The notes under the pieces: model-generated
Told to the model about the DNA's origin: nothing
Database searches by the model: none
The model's input: only the letters and a program-made list of their open reading frames with translations
DNA from: Chitinophagaceae bacterium
GTDB lineage: Bacteria; Bacteroidota; Bacteroidia; Chitinophagales; Chitinophagaceae
Reading direction: 5' to 3'
Length of the DNA: 64,000 nt
NCBI GenBank assembly: GCA_016713965.1
Contig: JADJOC010000009.1
Coordinates: 558,001 to 622,000, forward strand
Position numbers and translations under genes: made by a program
In this document: in pieces, positions 37,465 to 46,086 of the stretch
Layout: every line of letters starts with the position of its first letter
Numbering within the stretch: the stretch's first letter is position 1

Positions 37465-39876
37465 ATGAAGAAATTTTACTTATTGTCTTTTTTATTAGTT
37501 AGTTTTTCATTTTTTGCTTCGGCACAGAATTTCTGGACAGGTGTTGCTGGTGATGGATTGTGGAGTTCAGGTTTAAACTGGACAGCCGGTGTTCCACTAA
37601 ATACTGATGATGTAGTACTGGACAATCTACATGGGGCAGCGGGAAATTTTACCGTTACATTGCCTGGTGGAGTTACTACAACTACGATTAATACACTTCA
37701 AATAACCCCAACAGTAGGCAATTCTATCATTTTGCATTTGCCATCTACCAGCACAGCATCACCCGGATTTGCAATTACCGGCCCAGGAGATTGCATTATT
37801 TTAAATGAAGGTGGTATATTAAAAAATTCTTCTCAGGCTGCTGTTATTCCTACTATAGATATTGCTAATTCCATTAGAATAAATAATGCCGGCAAATACT
37901 GGCATAATACACCAAGATCTGCCACTCCCATTGTAGACAAATTATCTCTTGCCGCAGGTACGGAATATGGAATATTTGAGTATGATATACCTCTTGCCGG
38001 ATCAACAGCCGTTGCTTTATCGGGAAAAACTTTTGGCTCCTTGGCTTTTAGTGCAGCCGGGCAAGGAGCAGCAAAAGCTTACCTGGCAAGCGGAGGTTTC
38101 AATTTAACTGTTAGAGGAGATTTCTCAATTTACAATAATGCTACGCTTAATTTACAGTTAACATCAAACACTTTTATTGGTAGGCATTTAGATATATCCG
38201 GTACTTTTTATTATAGCCCAGCAGTTGGAGTAATCAATAGAACCATTTTCTTTAATGGTACTACCGAGCAAAATATAAGCGGTGCAGGCACATTCACCCT
38301 TGGGGCAAATTTCAGAAACATAGAAATTTTAGCAAATGCAAAAGTGTTTTTGCAAAGAGATATTAATTTACCTGAAACAGCTACCTTTATAATTAATACC
38401 GATGGCAGTTTATATACCGGTACAAATATGCTCACAGGAGCAGGAAATTTTATTCAAAATACTGATGCCTTATTAGGTATAGGTTCCCCTGATGGAATTT
38501 CGTTAACCCCCGTATTATCAGGAAATATACAAACACTTGGTAGGAATTATTCAGGATTAGGTTATTATGAATATAACGGCACTACAGCTCAAATTACTGG
38601 TTTCGGTTTATCAGGTTTTGCAAAAAGATTAATTATTAATAATTCCGCTAATGAAACGGTAACATTAACCGGCCTGCTATCTATTAGCGAATTACTTAGC
38701 TTGCAAAAAGGATACCTTGCCACCAATAATGTAGTATACCCAACTCTAGAAGTTAATGCTACCATTTCAAGCCCCAATAGTTTATATCAACCTTATGGCG
38801 AAACCAATATTGGCTGGGAAAAAAGCTTTGTACTTGGCCAGATAGGTATTGATATAAATACTACTGCAAAGAAATGGGCGCCTGTTGGCAAAATAACAGC
38901 TACAGATACGTTATTTGCTCCGGTAGCTATACATAAATTTAATACTTCACTAGCAACTTACACTGCCGAATATTTCCCTGAAGCTCATTTTGAAATTGGA
39001 AATGTAACCCCTCCTATTGATCATGTAAGCTCATTAGAATTTTGGGATATTAGCTGCGATGCGATGAATACACCAGATAAAGATGCCAGGATAACATTAA
39101 GCTGGCGCCCCCGCAGCAAGGTCGGTACTGGTATCCCTGCCGATGATGCACAAGCCTTGCTGGATTTAAGAATAGCACATTTTTATGATGACGGTAATGG
39201 CCTACAATGGCAGCTGGATGGTAATAATCCTGCATTCACACCTGTCGGCGATCCTTTAAATTATGGTCTTATTGCTGCTACCGGTGATTATACTACAACC
39301 TTTAATACACCGGCATTTACCCTGGCAAGCAAATCACTATTTAACGTCCTGCCTGTTAAATTCTTACAATTTACTGCCGTTAAAAATAATAAAAACATAG
39401 CTGTACAATGGCAAACTAAAGAAGAGCAAAACATTATACACTATGATATTGAAAAAAGCCTGGATGGTGTAACATTTGAAAAAACGGCTACTTTAAACGC
39501 TAAAAACAGTATTCTTTTTAATAGCTATAACCATACCGATGAGCATCTACAAAACGGCTGGAATTATTACCGGTTAAAAATAACAGATGCACAACATAAA
39601 AGCGCATACAGCAAAATCATAAAGGTTAAAATTGAAGAAAATGACCCAGTTATCATTTATCCTAATCCTGTAAATAATGAATTAAAAATAAATTTACCTC
39701 CATCAAGCAGCGTTTATACAATTAATATTGTCAATACCAGCGGACAAGTTGTAAAAAGGGTTATAAATGCTAACTCAAACGTAACTATTAATGTAGAATC
39801 TTTGATCAAAGGAGTATATTTTTTACGTATCCATAATGACCTACAAGTGCTTACTCGAAAATTCACTAAGCAATAG
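37465..39876 (+). CDS. Large secreted protein with a T9SS type A sorting domain
   Basis: The 803-residue product begins MKKFYLLSFLLVSFSFFASA, a signal peptide, and ends with a type A Por/T9SS sorting domain (VIIYPNPVNNELKIN through KGVYFLRIHNDLQ). It should cross the inner membrane by Sec and the outer membrane by the type IX system, and be surface-attached or released. The body begins FWTGVAGDGLWSSGLNWTAG, a pattern common in large cell-surface proteins, and is a series of beta-rich regions with no enzyme motif. It is probably an adhesin or surface-structure protein. The frame is intact. Confidence 0.88.
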   Translation: MKKFYLLSFLLVSFSFFASAQNFWTGVAGDGLWSSGLNWTAGVPLNTDDVVLDNLHGAAGNFTVTLPGGVTTTTINTLQITPTVGNSIILHLPSTSTASPGFAITGPGDCIILNEGGILKNSSQAAVIPTIDIANSIRINNAGKYWHNTPRSATPIVDKLSLAAGTEYGIFEYDIPLAGSTAVALSGKTFGSLAFSAAGQGAAKAYLASGGFNLTVRGDFSIYNNATLNLQLTSNTFIGRHLDISGTFYYSPAVGVINRTIFFNGTTEQNISGAGTFTLGANFRNIEILANAKVFLQRDINLPETATFIINTDGSLYTGTNMLTGAGNFIQNTDALLGIGSPDGISLTPVLSGNIQTLGRNYSGLGYYEYNGTTAQITGFGLSGFAKRLIINNSANETVTLTGLLSISELLSLQKGYLATNNVVYPTLEVNATISSPNSLYQPYGETNIGWEKSFVLGQIGIDINTTAKKWAPVGKITATDTLFAPVAIHKFNTSLATYTAEYFPEAHFEIGNVTPPIDHVSSLEFWDISCDAMNTPDKDARITLSWRPRSKVGTGIPADDAQALLDLRIAHFYDDGNGLQWQLDGNNPAFTPVGDPLNYGLIAATGDYTTTFNTPAFTLASKSLFNVLPVKFLQFTAVKNNKNIAVQWQTKEEQNIIHYDIEKSLDGVTFEKTATLNAKNSILFNSYNHTDEHLQNGWNYYRLKITDAQHKSAYSKIIKVKIEENDPVIIYPNPVNNELKINLPPSSSVYTINIVNTSGQVVKRVINANSNVTINVESLIKGVYFLRIHNDLQVLTRKFTKQ

Positions 39877-39898
39877 TCATACCAAAACCAACTGCTTT

Positions 39899-39927
39899 AT
39901 CCCACCACATGGTGGGATTTTTTTTTT
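39899..39927 (+). terminator. Intrinsic terminator after the T9SS cargo gene
   Basis: ATCCCACC and GGTGGGAT pair across a short ACAT loop and are followed by ten or more T's. The hairpin is 22 bases after the stop of the cargo gene. Confidence 0.9.
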
Positions 39928-39960
39928 GCATAACACCAAATGACTGCTAAAAATGGAAAC

Positions 39961-39968
39961 TATATTTG
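39961..39968 (+). promoter_or_regulatory. -7 box (TATATTTG) for dtd
   Basis: TATATTTG ends 7 bases before the dtd ATG at 39976. It follows the terminator of the previous gene, so dtd has its own promoter. Confidence 0.6.
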
Positions 39969-39975
39969 TATTATT

Positions 39976-40428
39976 ATGAGAGCAATTATCCAAAGAGTGA
40001 GCCATGCAAGTGTGACTATTCAGCAAAAAGAAAAAGCTGCCATTAAAGAAGGCCTGCTTGTATTTATCGGCATTGAAAATGAGGATACTGACGAAGACAT
40101 TACCTGGTTAAGCAACAAAATAATTAACCTGCGCATTTTTGATGATGAAAATAAAATCCCAAATGTTTCATTAAAAGAAATGGGTGGCAACTTATTACTG
40201 ATAAGCCAGTTTACTTTACATGCCAGTACAAAAAAAGGAAACAGACCTTCGTACATACGTGCCAGTAAGTCCGGTATAGCAATGCCGGTATATGAAAAGA
40301 TGATTATGCAATTGGAAAAAGATCTCGGCAAAAAAATTTATACAGGTGAATTTGGGGCAGACATGAAAGTATCTTTATTAAATGATGGGCCGGTAACCAT
40401 TTGGATAGACACGAAAGAAAGGCAATAA
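39976..40428 (+). CDS. dtd: D-aminoacyl-tRNA deacylase
   Basis: This 150-residue enzyme hydrolyses D-aminoacyl-tRNA (and Gly-tRNA-Ala), clearing mischarged tRNA in the cytoplasm. It starts MRAIIQRVSHASVTI, has the Ser-Gln motif in LLISQFTLHA and the cross-subunit Gly-Pro segment as NDGPVTIWID near the C-terminus. The ATG at 39976 was chosen because the family starts there; the frame extends 36 bases upstream without homology. The frame is intact. Confidence 0.95.
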   Translation: MRAIIQRVSHASVTIQQKEKAAIKEGLLVFIGIENEDTDEDITWLSNKIINLRIFDDENKIPNVSLKEMGGNLLLISQFTLHASTKKGNRPSYIRASKSGIAMPVYEKMIMQLEKDLGKKIYTGEFGADMKVSLLNDGPVTIWIDTKERQ

Positions 40429-40486
40429 TTTTATAACACGAATTTTATCGAATTACACAAATTGTTAAACACCTAAAAACACCATA

Positions 40487-40861
40487 ATGGCAGAATTACT
40501 ATTTAAAGAAGAATCATATAAAATAGTTGGAATTTGTATGGAAATTCACAAAACCCTTGGGATGGGATTAAAGGAAATTAATTATAAAGATGCTATGGAG
40601 ATCGATTTTATAGAACAGGCAATTCCATATGAAAGAGAAAAGAGATTTATGGTAAAATATAAAGATAGAATACTTAGAAATCCATATGCAGCCGATTTTG
40701 TAATATATGATTCAGTAGTGGTAGAAATTAAGAGCGTTCCTGCAATTATAAAATGCCACATAGCACAAACAATTAGTTACTTATCTGTTTCAAAAATGAA
40801 ATTAGCATTAATAATAAACTTTGGGGAAACTTCGCTAACCTGGAAACGCATTGTATTATAA
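40487..40861 (+). CDS. GxxExxY family protein
   Basis: The 124-residue product carries the name-giving motif as GLKEINY in LGMGLKEINYKDAM, then ADFVIYDSVVVEIKSV, which resembles the D...ExK core of PD-(D/E)XK nucleases. The family is widespread in Bacteroidota and other environmental bacteria. Its role has not been established as far as I know. It stands alone between dtd and mazG, with separate gaps of 58 and 43 bases. Length and frame are normal. Confidence 0.88.
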   Translation: MAELLFKEESYKIVGICMEIHKTLGMGLKEINYKDAMEIDFIEQAIPYEREKRFMVKYKDRILRNPYAADFVIYDSVVVEIKSVPAIIKCHIAQTISYLSVSKMKLALIINFGETSLTWKRIVL

Positions 40862-40904
40862 AATTAGTGTAATTCGTATAAATTAGTGTAATAAAAAAAT
40901 AATT

Positions 40905-41228
40905 ATGACCATACAACAAGCCCAGCGAAATATTGATCAGTGGATAAAAACCACCGGCGTAAAATATTTCAGCGAACTGACCAACCTGGGCATTTTAATG
41001 GAAGAAGTAGGAGAACTCAGCCGCTTAATGGTACGCACTTATGGTGAGCAGTCTTTTAAAGAAAGCGATAAAAATAAAGACATTGCTGATGAAATGGCCG
41101 ATGTGCTTTGGGTGCTGATGTGCCTGGCCAACCAAACCGGTGTAGACCTGACCGATGCTTTGCAGAAAAACTTTGAAAAGAAAAATGTAAGGGATGCGGA
41201 GAGGCACAAAAACAATCCAAAATTATAA
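40905..41228 (+). CDS. MazG-like nucleotide pyrophosphohydrolase
   Basis: The 107-residue protein has the MazG/all-alpha NTP pyrophosphatase core: LGILMEEVGELSRLMVRTYG (ExxE type metal site) and DIADEMADVLWVLMCLAN (ExxD type). Such single-domain enzymes hydrolyse nucleoside triphosphates to monophosphates, often with a preference for modified dNTPs. The substrate is not determinable here. It ends 22 bases before repeat copy B. The frame is intact. Confidence 0.9.
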   Translation: MTIQQAQRNIDQWIKTTGVKYFSELTNLGILMEEVGELSRLMVRTYGEQSFKESDKNKDIADEMADVLWVLMCLANQTGVDLTDALQKNFEKKNVRDAERHKNNPKL

Positions 41229-41249
41229 TGCAAAAAATACGCTTTAATA

Positions 41250-41349
41250 AAAGCCCAATAGCGGTATGCCGTACAAGGGAGTGACCCCGCATTTTGCGGG
41301 GCAGGCGACAACGATGTACTATATTTGCACAAAAGCTGGTAACAAAAAA
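41250..41349 (+). repeat. Dispersed intergenic repeat, copy B (CCCCGCATTTTGCGGGG core)
   Basis: The left flank is AAGCCCAATAGCGGTATGCC and the right flank ACAACGATG ... AGCTGGTAACAAAAA. The core CCCCGCATTTTGCGGGG is a perfect 7-bp palindromic stem. The right flank differs from copies A and C by holding TACTATATTTG in place of ATGCC, which creates a -7 box (41320-41327). It sits immediately before glyS and mirrors copy E after it. Confidence 0.8.
41320..41327 (+). promoter_or_regulatory. -7 box (TATATTTG) for glyS, inside repeat copy B
   Basis: TATATTTG lies 26 bases before the glyS ATG at 41354 and inside the right flank of the repeat. Confidence 0.55.
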
Positions 41350-41353
41350 ATTT

Positions 41354-42820
41354 ATGGCAAACGAAACAAACAATTTCCAGGAACTGATTGCACACTGCAA
41401 AGAATACGGTTACATTTTTCAATCCTCAGAAATATATGATGGCCTTGCAGCCGTATATGATTATGGCCAAAACGGCGCACAGCTGAAAAAAAATATCAGG
41501 GATTATTGGTGGAAAAGCATGACGCAGCTGCACGATAATATTGTAGGCATTGATGCCGCTATTTTTATGCACCCCACCACCTGGAAAGCCAGCGGACACG
41601 TGGATAATTTCAGTGACCCGATGATTGATAATAAAGACAGTAACAAAAGGTACCGCGTTGATCATCTGATAGAAGGGTTTGCCGAAGATCTAAGAGGGAA
41701 GGGGGAAAAAGAGAACAAAGAGGCAGATGATTTGTTAGCCGCAATGGATAAATTATTATCTACTAATGATTTTGTGAGCCTCAAAAAATTAATTGACAAC
41801 AATAAAATAAAATGCGCCATCAGCAAAACCTGCAACTGGACAGAGATAAGAGAATTCAATTTGATGTTCAGCACACAAATAGGCAGCGTGGCGGAAGAAA
41901 GTGAAACCATTTATTTACGTCCGGAAACAGCGCAGGGAATTTTTGTGAATTTTTTAAATGTGCAGAAAACCGGCCGCATGAAAATTCCTTTTGGCATTGC
42001 ACAAACCGGTAAAGCTTTTAGAAATGAAATTGTTGCACGACAATTTATTTTTCGCATGCGTGAATTTGAACAAATGGAAATGCAATTTTTTATCCGTCCT
42101 GGTACGCAAATGGAATGGTACAATTATTGGAAAATCGAAAGAAAAAAATGGCACGAAAGCCTGGGAATACCCGCAGCAAAACTGCGCTACCACGATCATG
42201 TGAAACTGGCGCATTATGCCGATGCGGCATTGGATATTGAATTTGAATTTCCTTTTGGATGGAAAGAACTCGAAGGCATACACAGCCGTACCGATTTTGA
42301 TTTGAAACAGCACCAGGAACACAGCAAAAAGAAAATTCAATACTTCGATAATGATTTGAAAGAAGATGGAAAACCTTACGGCAATTACGTTCCTTATGTG
42401 TTGGAAACATCTGTTGGTTTAGACAGGTTGTTTTTAACGATCATAAGTTTAGCATACGCAGAAGAAAAATGGACCAAAGAAGATGGCACCGAAGACAGCC
42501 GTGTGGTGCTTCGCATCCCTGCAAAAATTGCACCTACCAAACTCGCCATTTTACCTTTGCTGAAAAAAGACGGCCTGCCCGAAATTGCAAAAGAATTAAT
42601 GGATGAATGCAAACAACATTTTCATTGTTTTTATGAAGAGAAAGATACCATCGGCAAGCGCTACCGCCGCATGGATGCCATTGGCACACCGTTTTGTGTT
42701 ACAATAGATCATCAGACTAAAGAAGACAATACAGTAACCATCCGCTACAGGGATAATATGAACCAGGAAAGGATTTTGCTGAAAGATGTGAAGCGGTTGG
42801 TGATGGAGAAGATTGCGTAG
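41354..42820 (+). CDS. glyS: Glycine-tRNA ligase (dimeric, single-chain type)
   Basis: Class II synthetase of 488 residues that charges tRNA-Gly, of the homodimeric (eukaryote/archaea-like) type rather than the two-subunit type. It has IFQSSEIYDGLAAVYDYG at the N-terminus, the class II motif 2 region AQTGKAFRNEI, EFEFPFGWKELEGIHSRTDF, and a C-terminal anticodon domain (KIAPTKLAILPLLKKDGL, RYRRMDAIGTPFCVTID). The start at 41354 fits the family. The frame extends 60 bases upstream into the repeat, which I reject. The gene is bracketed by repeat copies B and E. Confidence 0.96.
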   Translation: MANETNNFQELIAHCKEYGYIFQSSEIYDGLAAVYDYGQNGAQLKKNIRDYWWKSMTQLHDNIVGIDAAIFMHPTTWKASGHVDNFSDPMIDNKDSNKRYRVDHLIEGFAEDLRGKGEKENKEADDLLAAMDKLLSTNDFVSLKKLIDNNKIKCAISKTCNWTEIREFNLMFSTQIGSVAEESETIYLRPETAQGIFVNFLNVQKTGRMKIPFGIAQTGKAFRNEIVARQFIFRMREFEQMEMQFFIRPGTQMEWYNYWKIERKKWHESLGIPAAKLRYHDHVKLAHYADAALDIEFEFPFGWKELEGIHSRTDFDLKQHQEHSKKKIQYFDNDLKEDGKPYGNYVPYVLETSVGLDRLFLTIISLAYAEEKWTKEDGTEDSRVVLRIPAKIAPTKLAILPLLKKDGLPEIAKELMDECKQHFHCFYEEKDTIGKRYRRMDAIGTPFCVTIDHQTKEDNTVTIRYRDNMNQERILLKDVKRLVMEKIA

Positions 42821-42826
42821 GGAATA

Positions 42827-42895
42827 TTTTTTGGTACGGGCATTTGTACGTTGTGGCATCATCGTTGTGTCACTCACTGCATCGGCATACCTATG
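42827..42895 (-). repeat. Dispersed intergenic repeat, copy E (reverse, no central palindrome)
   Basis: The reverse complement reads GGTATGCCGATGCAGTGAGT, then directly ACACAACGATGATGCCACAA and a degraded ATGCCCGTACCAAAAAA end. It matches copies D and C in the flanks but has no central hairpin. It starts 7 bases after the glyS stop, opposite in direction to copy B. Confidence 0.75.
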
Positions 42896-42931
42896 TTGAT
42901 CTGTTAATAAATTTATTACCACTTGCGCAAA

Positions 42932-42948
42932 TTACCAATTTTTGGTAA
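42932..42948. promoter_or_regulatory. Probable operator of the parDE pair
   Basis: TTACCAATTTTTGGTAA is a perfect inverted repeat (7-base arms, 3-base spacer) 20 bases before the parD ATG. A further half site TTACCA is at 42916-42921. ParD-type antitoxins usually bind such palindromes to repress their own operon. The binding here is inferred. Confidence 0.6.
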
Positions 42949-42967
42949 CTTTATTCAAAATTTAAAA

Positions 42968-43219
42968 ATGGGAAGAAATACTTCAGTTTCATTGGGAAAC
43001 TATTTTGAGAATTTTGTCGATGGCAGCATTTCAGAAGGAAGGTATAAAAATGCAAGCGAGGTAATCCGTGCCGGTTTACGTTTATTGGAAGAAGAAGAAA
43101 ATAAAATTAAATCTTTAAAACAAGCTATCCAGGAAGGCGTTAAAAGTGGTATTGCTAAAAAATTTGACCCTAAAAAACACCTCCAACTTTTAAAAGCCAA
43201 CAAAAGAAAGAATGGCTAA
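42968..43219 (+). CDS. parD: Type II antitoxin, ParD family
   Basis: The 83-residue product has an N-terminal ribbon-helix-helix (NTSVSLGNYFENFVDGSISE, YKNASEVIRAGLRLLEEEE) and a basic, probably disordered C-terminus that would wrap the toxin. It overlaps the toxin gene by 8 bases. The ATG at 42968 is chosen because it starts the RHH domain; the frame runs 45 bases further upstream, across the operator palindrome. Confidence 0.9.
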   Translation: MGRNTSVSLGNYFENFVDGSISEGRYKNASEVIRAGLRLLEEEENKIKSLKQAIQEGVKSGIAKKFDPKKHLQLLKANKRKNG

Positions 43220-43514
43220 GTATTTTTTAACTAACCAGGCAGTAGAAGATTTGTCAAAAATTTGGGATTATACTTATGAAGCCTGGTCTGAAAGCCAGGC
43301 CGACAAATACTATGAGATGTTTATTAATTTCTTTAAAGCACTAGCCAAACACCCCGAAAAAGGAAAACATTATCCTGAAATTGACGAATACATTTTAGGC
43401 TTTAAAGCCAACAAGCATATTATATTTTATAGAAAGTCTAGTTCAAATAAAATTGAAATTTTGAGAATTTTGCATGAGAGAATGGATTTGAAAAGAAGAA
43501 TGCAAGATGAATAG
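43212..43514 (+). CDS. parE: Type II toxin, RelE/ParE family
   Basis: The 100-residue toxin starts MAKYFLTNQAVEDLSKIWDY and has LAKHPEKGKHYPEI and a C-terminal KHIIFYRKSSSNKIEILRIL ... RMDLKRRM, the fold and order of ParE toxins, which usually inhibit gyrase. The 8-base overlap with parD and the palindrome upstream make this a complete toxin-antitoxin pair. The frame is intact. Confidence 0.9.
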   Translation: MAKYFLTNQAVEDLSKIWDYTYEAWSESQADKYYEMFINFFKALAKHPEKGKHYPEIDEYILGFKANKHIIFYRKSSSNKIEILRILHERMDLKRRMQDE

Positions 43515-43641
43515 GGCGAGATACTATATCTTATTCTAACGATGTCCTTTCTCATTTCTTTTTTTCTAATGTGGCAAATTTGCTCTAGTTAATATTGAAT
43601 TTATTATTCACCTTGCTTTACGATTAATAAATACTATTTCT

Positions 43642-43893
43642 ATGATGCAAAATGAAAATACCACTACGACAGCAATAAACAACAGTTTGCAAATCATCAA
43701 CCGTTTTTTAGATAATTTTCCTCCTGAAGAAGTAAAAAGGATAAGCTGGGATTTATTGGTTTATGCTTTTGGCAGTGAAGATGCCAATGGCCTTTCGAAT
43801 ATTGCAAGAAGTGATATGTTGTTTTTTTATGAGCAGGTTAATAAAGTTTGTGAGGCTTTGGTGGTGATTGATAGGGGTTTAGCGGGGAATTAA
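43642..43893 (+). CDS. Hypothetical protein (83 residues)
   Basis: The product (MMQNENTTTTAINNSLQIIN at the start, then FLDNFPPEEVKRISWDLLVY) appears helical and soluble and has no signal peptide. I do not recognise a family. The sequence is protein-like over its full length and stands alone between parDE and a secreted protein gene, with 127 and 171 bases on either side. Confidence 0.6.
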   Translation: MMQNENTTTTAINNSLQIINRFLDNFPPEEVKRISWDLLVYAFGSEDANGLSNIARSDMLFFYEQVNKVCEALVVIDRGLAGN

Positions 43894-44020
43894 CAGTTTA
43901 AAAAAGTTGGCTTGACGAAATAAAATTTTTGCTATTTGTATTGCGGGCCTTTGGCCTAGTAAGATTATAATCAACAGTTTATAAAATTTTGCTGAATTGT
44001 AGAATCTTTTAAAAGCTTTG

Positions 44021-44028
44021 TATATTTG
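44021..44028 (+). promoter_or_regulatory. -7 box (TATATTTG) for the secreted protein gene
   Basis: TATATTTG lies 36 bases before the ATG at 44065. A TTG 21 bases upstream could be the -33 element. Confidence 0.55.
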
Positions 44029-44064
44029 CGAGTTGGCTACAAGCAATTTAAACACCGTACAAAA

Positions 44065-44805
44065 ATGAAACATATTCTCACAATTTCATTACTTTTTATT
44101 CTGACAACTACATTTGGACAGGACATAAAATCTATTGACAAAAAATTGAATTCTGCATTTAGTAAAATAAATTATTGGGCATTCTTTAATGAAAACAATG
44201 AAAAAATTAACCCTTATGATTCTCTACAAAAAGCAAATGATTTATTTGAATACTTACTGTTAAAATACACGTCCTCAAATCCACAGACAATCTCGTATAA
44301 TTTCAAGTCTCTTGTAGACAGCGGCTTGACAATTGTAACGTCAGAAGACGGCCTTTTTAAAATTTACTCTTGGGACACTTGGACTGGTGGCACAATGCAT
44401 TATTTCAGGAACGTATTTCAATTTAAAAGCGACTCAAAAGTTTTCTCGAAGATTTTTAGATCAAAGGAAGAAAGTGATGCAGGTTGTTTTTATAACCAAA
44501 TTGACGACATTATTTCAGACAATAAGAAATTTTACATAACTCAAAGTAGAGCCATTCTAAGTTCAGGCTTATCTTATCATAACATAAAAATATTCTCAAT
44601 CGATAATTTAAAACTTAATGACATAGCCAAACTAATTAAGACCAAGACAGGCATTAAAAATCAGTTGGGATATGAAGTAGATTTAACGGCTTCATCGAAT
44701 AGAGATAGAGAAATTCCTGACTTTTATATTGAATATGACAAGGTAAATAAAATTATAAGTATACCTGTAATATTGGAAGACTCAAAAGTGACAGCTAAAA
44801 AATAA
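44065..44805 (+). CDS. Secreted hypothetical protein
   Basis: The 246-residue product begins MKHILTISLLFILTTTFG followed by QD, a signal peptide. The mature protein contains YSWDTWTGGTMHYFRNVFQF and a Lys-rich, mixed alpha/beta remainder with no known motif. The ATG at 44065 starts the signal peptide and fits the promoter at 44021. I cannot name a family or function. Confidence 0.65.
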   Translation: MKHILTISLLFILTTTFGQDIKSIDKKLNSAFSKINYWAFFNENNEKINPYDSLQKANDLFEYLLLKYTSSNPQTISYNFKSLVDSGLTIVTSEDGLFKIYSWDTWTGGTMHYFRNVFQFKSDSKVFSKIFRSKEESDAGCFYNQIDDIISDNKKFYITQSRAILSSGLSYHNIKIFSIDNLKLNDIAKLIKTKTGIKNQLGYEVDLTASSNRDREIPDFYIEYDKVNKIISIPVILEDSKVTAKK

Positions 44806-45129
44806 GATACCAATTTAAAGACAAATATTTTGAGAAGCTTTAAGACTTTGCCAGCAGCCAACATTGGATTTTGTGTTATGGTGGGCTGACGTTCCTTGAC
44901 TTTCACCCAACACAAAGCCCCGAACGTTATAAACAAACGGTGCAGACCGTTTACTAAGGAGCAACCGTTTGACAATCAGCATTTCGTTTTCAAACTGTTT
45001 TAATTTTCTTTTGCTTCTTTGACAACATAGATTTTAGCACATTTGCAGGCTCATAAAACCTTGTTGGGTGACTTCAAATCTTTGTCATTTCATAATACTT
45101 ACATATATTGCTAAACCAACTATATAATA
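44806..45129. other. Intergenic region with imperfect inverted repeats
   Basis: No gene is seen in these 324 bases. TTTGTGTTATGGTGGG near 44873-44885 pairs imperfectly with CCCAACACAAA near 44907-44917, followed by CCCCGAACGTTATAAAC. AAACGGTGCAGACCGTTT at 44935-44952 is a clean 7-bp hairpin. The combination looks like a recombination-site or REP-like element, but there is not enough to name one. Confidence 0.35.
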
Positions 45130-46086
45130 ATGGCTGAAAAAATTCCGATTGTTGACCTAACAAAAGAACTTCTACTTCATATCGAAGGAGATAAAACCCA
45201 GAAGCATACAATACCCTGGGATATTCTTAGAAATGTAGGTGACAAATTGCAAAGCCTGATAATTACTCTTGCTAAATATTCTTTAGAAGAAGGTGATGTT
45301 ACTACGCTTGACAATTTTACTTTAGAGTTTACTGGCTTTTATGATGGCTCTGCCACTCCAGCTTTTTCATTAAATACTCAGCCAACTCCAACTCTTTATA
45401 ATTCAGATAACAAAATCAGAAAAAATCTTAATGCAGACTTTTCAAAAGTTATGTATTTGGTGGATAAAGGTAACTTTCAACAAATAGCAGATACATACAA
45501 CACACAAGAAGTAAGCAATGATGTAATAACTAAAGTTTTTGATTTTACAAATTCAGCAGGTACAGCTCCTGTTCAAATTGTAAAACGTAAGACAAAAGGA
45601 AAAGGTTATACAAAAGTGTTTACTATTCGTAAGCTTTCTAAAGATGGCTACGACCAATTATACATTAAGAAAAAAGATTCAAATTTACTTGCGAAAACAC
45701 CAGACCAAACAGCAGTAGGTAAAGTTATTCTAAGACAAGGGAAATCAGGCAGGGTATCCAAAAAATTAGCTGAAATTTACATGGAAAATGATGCTGTTTT
45801 GTCTTTAAAAATCGATCATATAGTTACACTTGAAAGAAGGTATGAGTTAAACACTCCTATTTATTTTCAATTTTACCAAGAGGGGAAAGGTATGGTCATT
45901 GAAAATGAGCAGTTTGATTTGTTTGCAGCAGGTAAAACTTTAGATCAAGCCAAACAAGACTTAAACAACCAGTTTGACCATACTTATCAAAGGCTAAATC
46001 AATTGAAAGACAGGCAACTTAGTGATAGATTAGTTGCAATAAAAAAATCCTACAATTTTATTGTAAAAAAAGTAATCAAGGCATAA
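45130..46086 (+). CDS. Hypothetical protein with a HicB-like C-terminus
   Basis: The 318-residue protein has an unknown N-terminal two-thirds (FTLEFTGFYDGSATPAFSL, a Lys-rich middle, LERRYELNTPIYFQF). The C-terminal stretch EQFDLFAAGKTLDQAKQDLN is like the GxTLdEA...L helix seen in HicB-type antitoxins and related orphan domains. It shares one base with the next gene (TAATG), so translation is coupled. That next gene encodes a HicA-like small protein. I infer a two-gene system, possibly toxin-antitoxin, but the large first gene is unlike a usual antitoxin of about 70-140 residues. Confidence 0.6.
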   Translation: MAEKIPIVDLTKELLLHIEGDKTQKHTIPWDILRNVGDKLQSLIITLAKYSLEEGDVTTLDNFTLEFTGFYDGSATPAFSLNTQPTPTLYNSDNKIRKNLNADFSKVMYLVDKGNFQQIADTYNTQEVSNDVITKVFDFTNSAGTAPVQIVKRKTKGKGYTKVFTIRKLSKDGYDQLYIKKKDSNLLAKTPDQTAVGKVILRQGKSGRVSKKLAEIYMENDAVLSLKIDHIVTLERRYELNTPIYFQFYQEGKGMVIENEQFDLFAAGKTLDQAKQDLNNQFDHTYQRLNQLKDRQLSDRLVAIKKSYNFIVKKVIKA

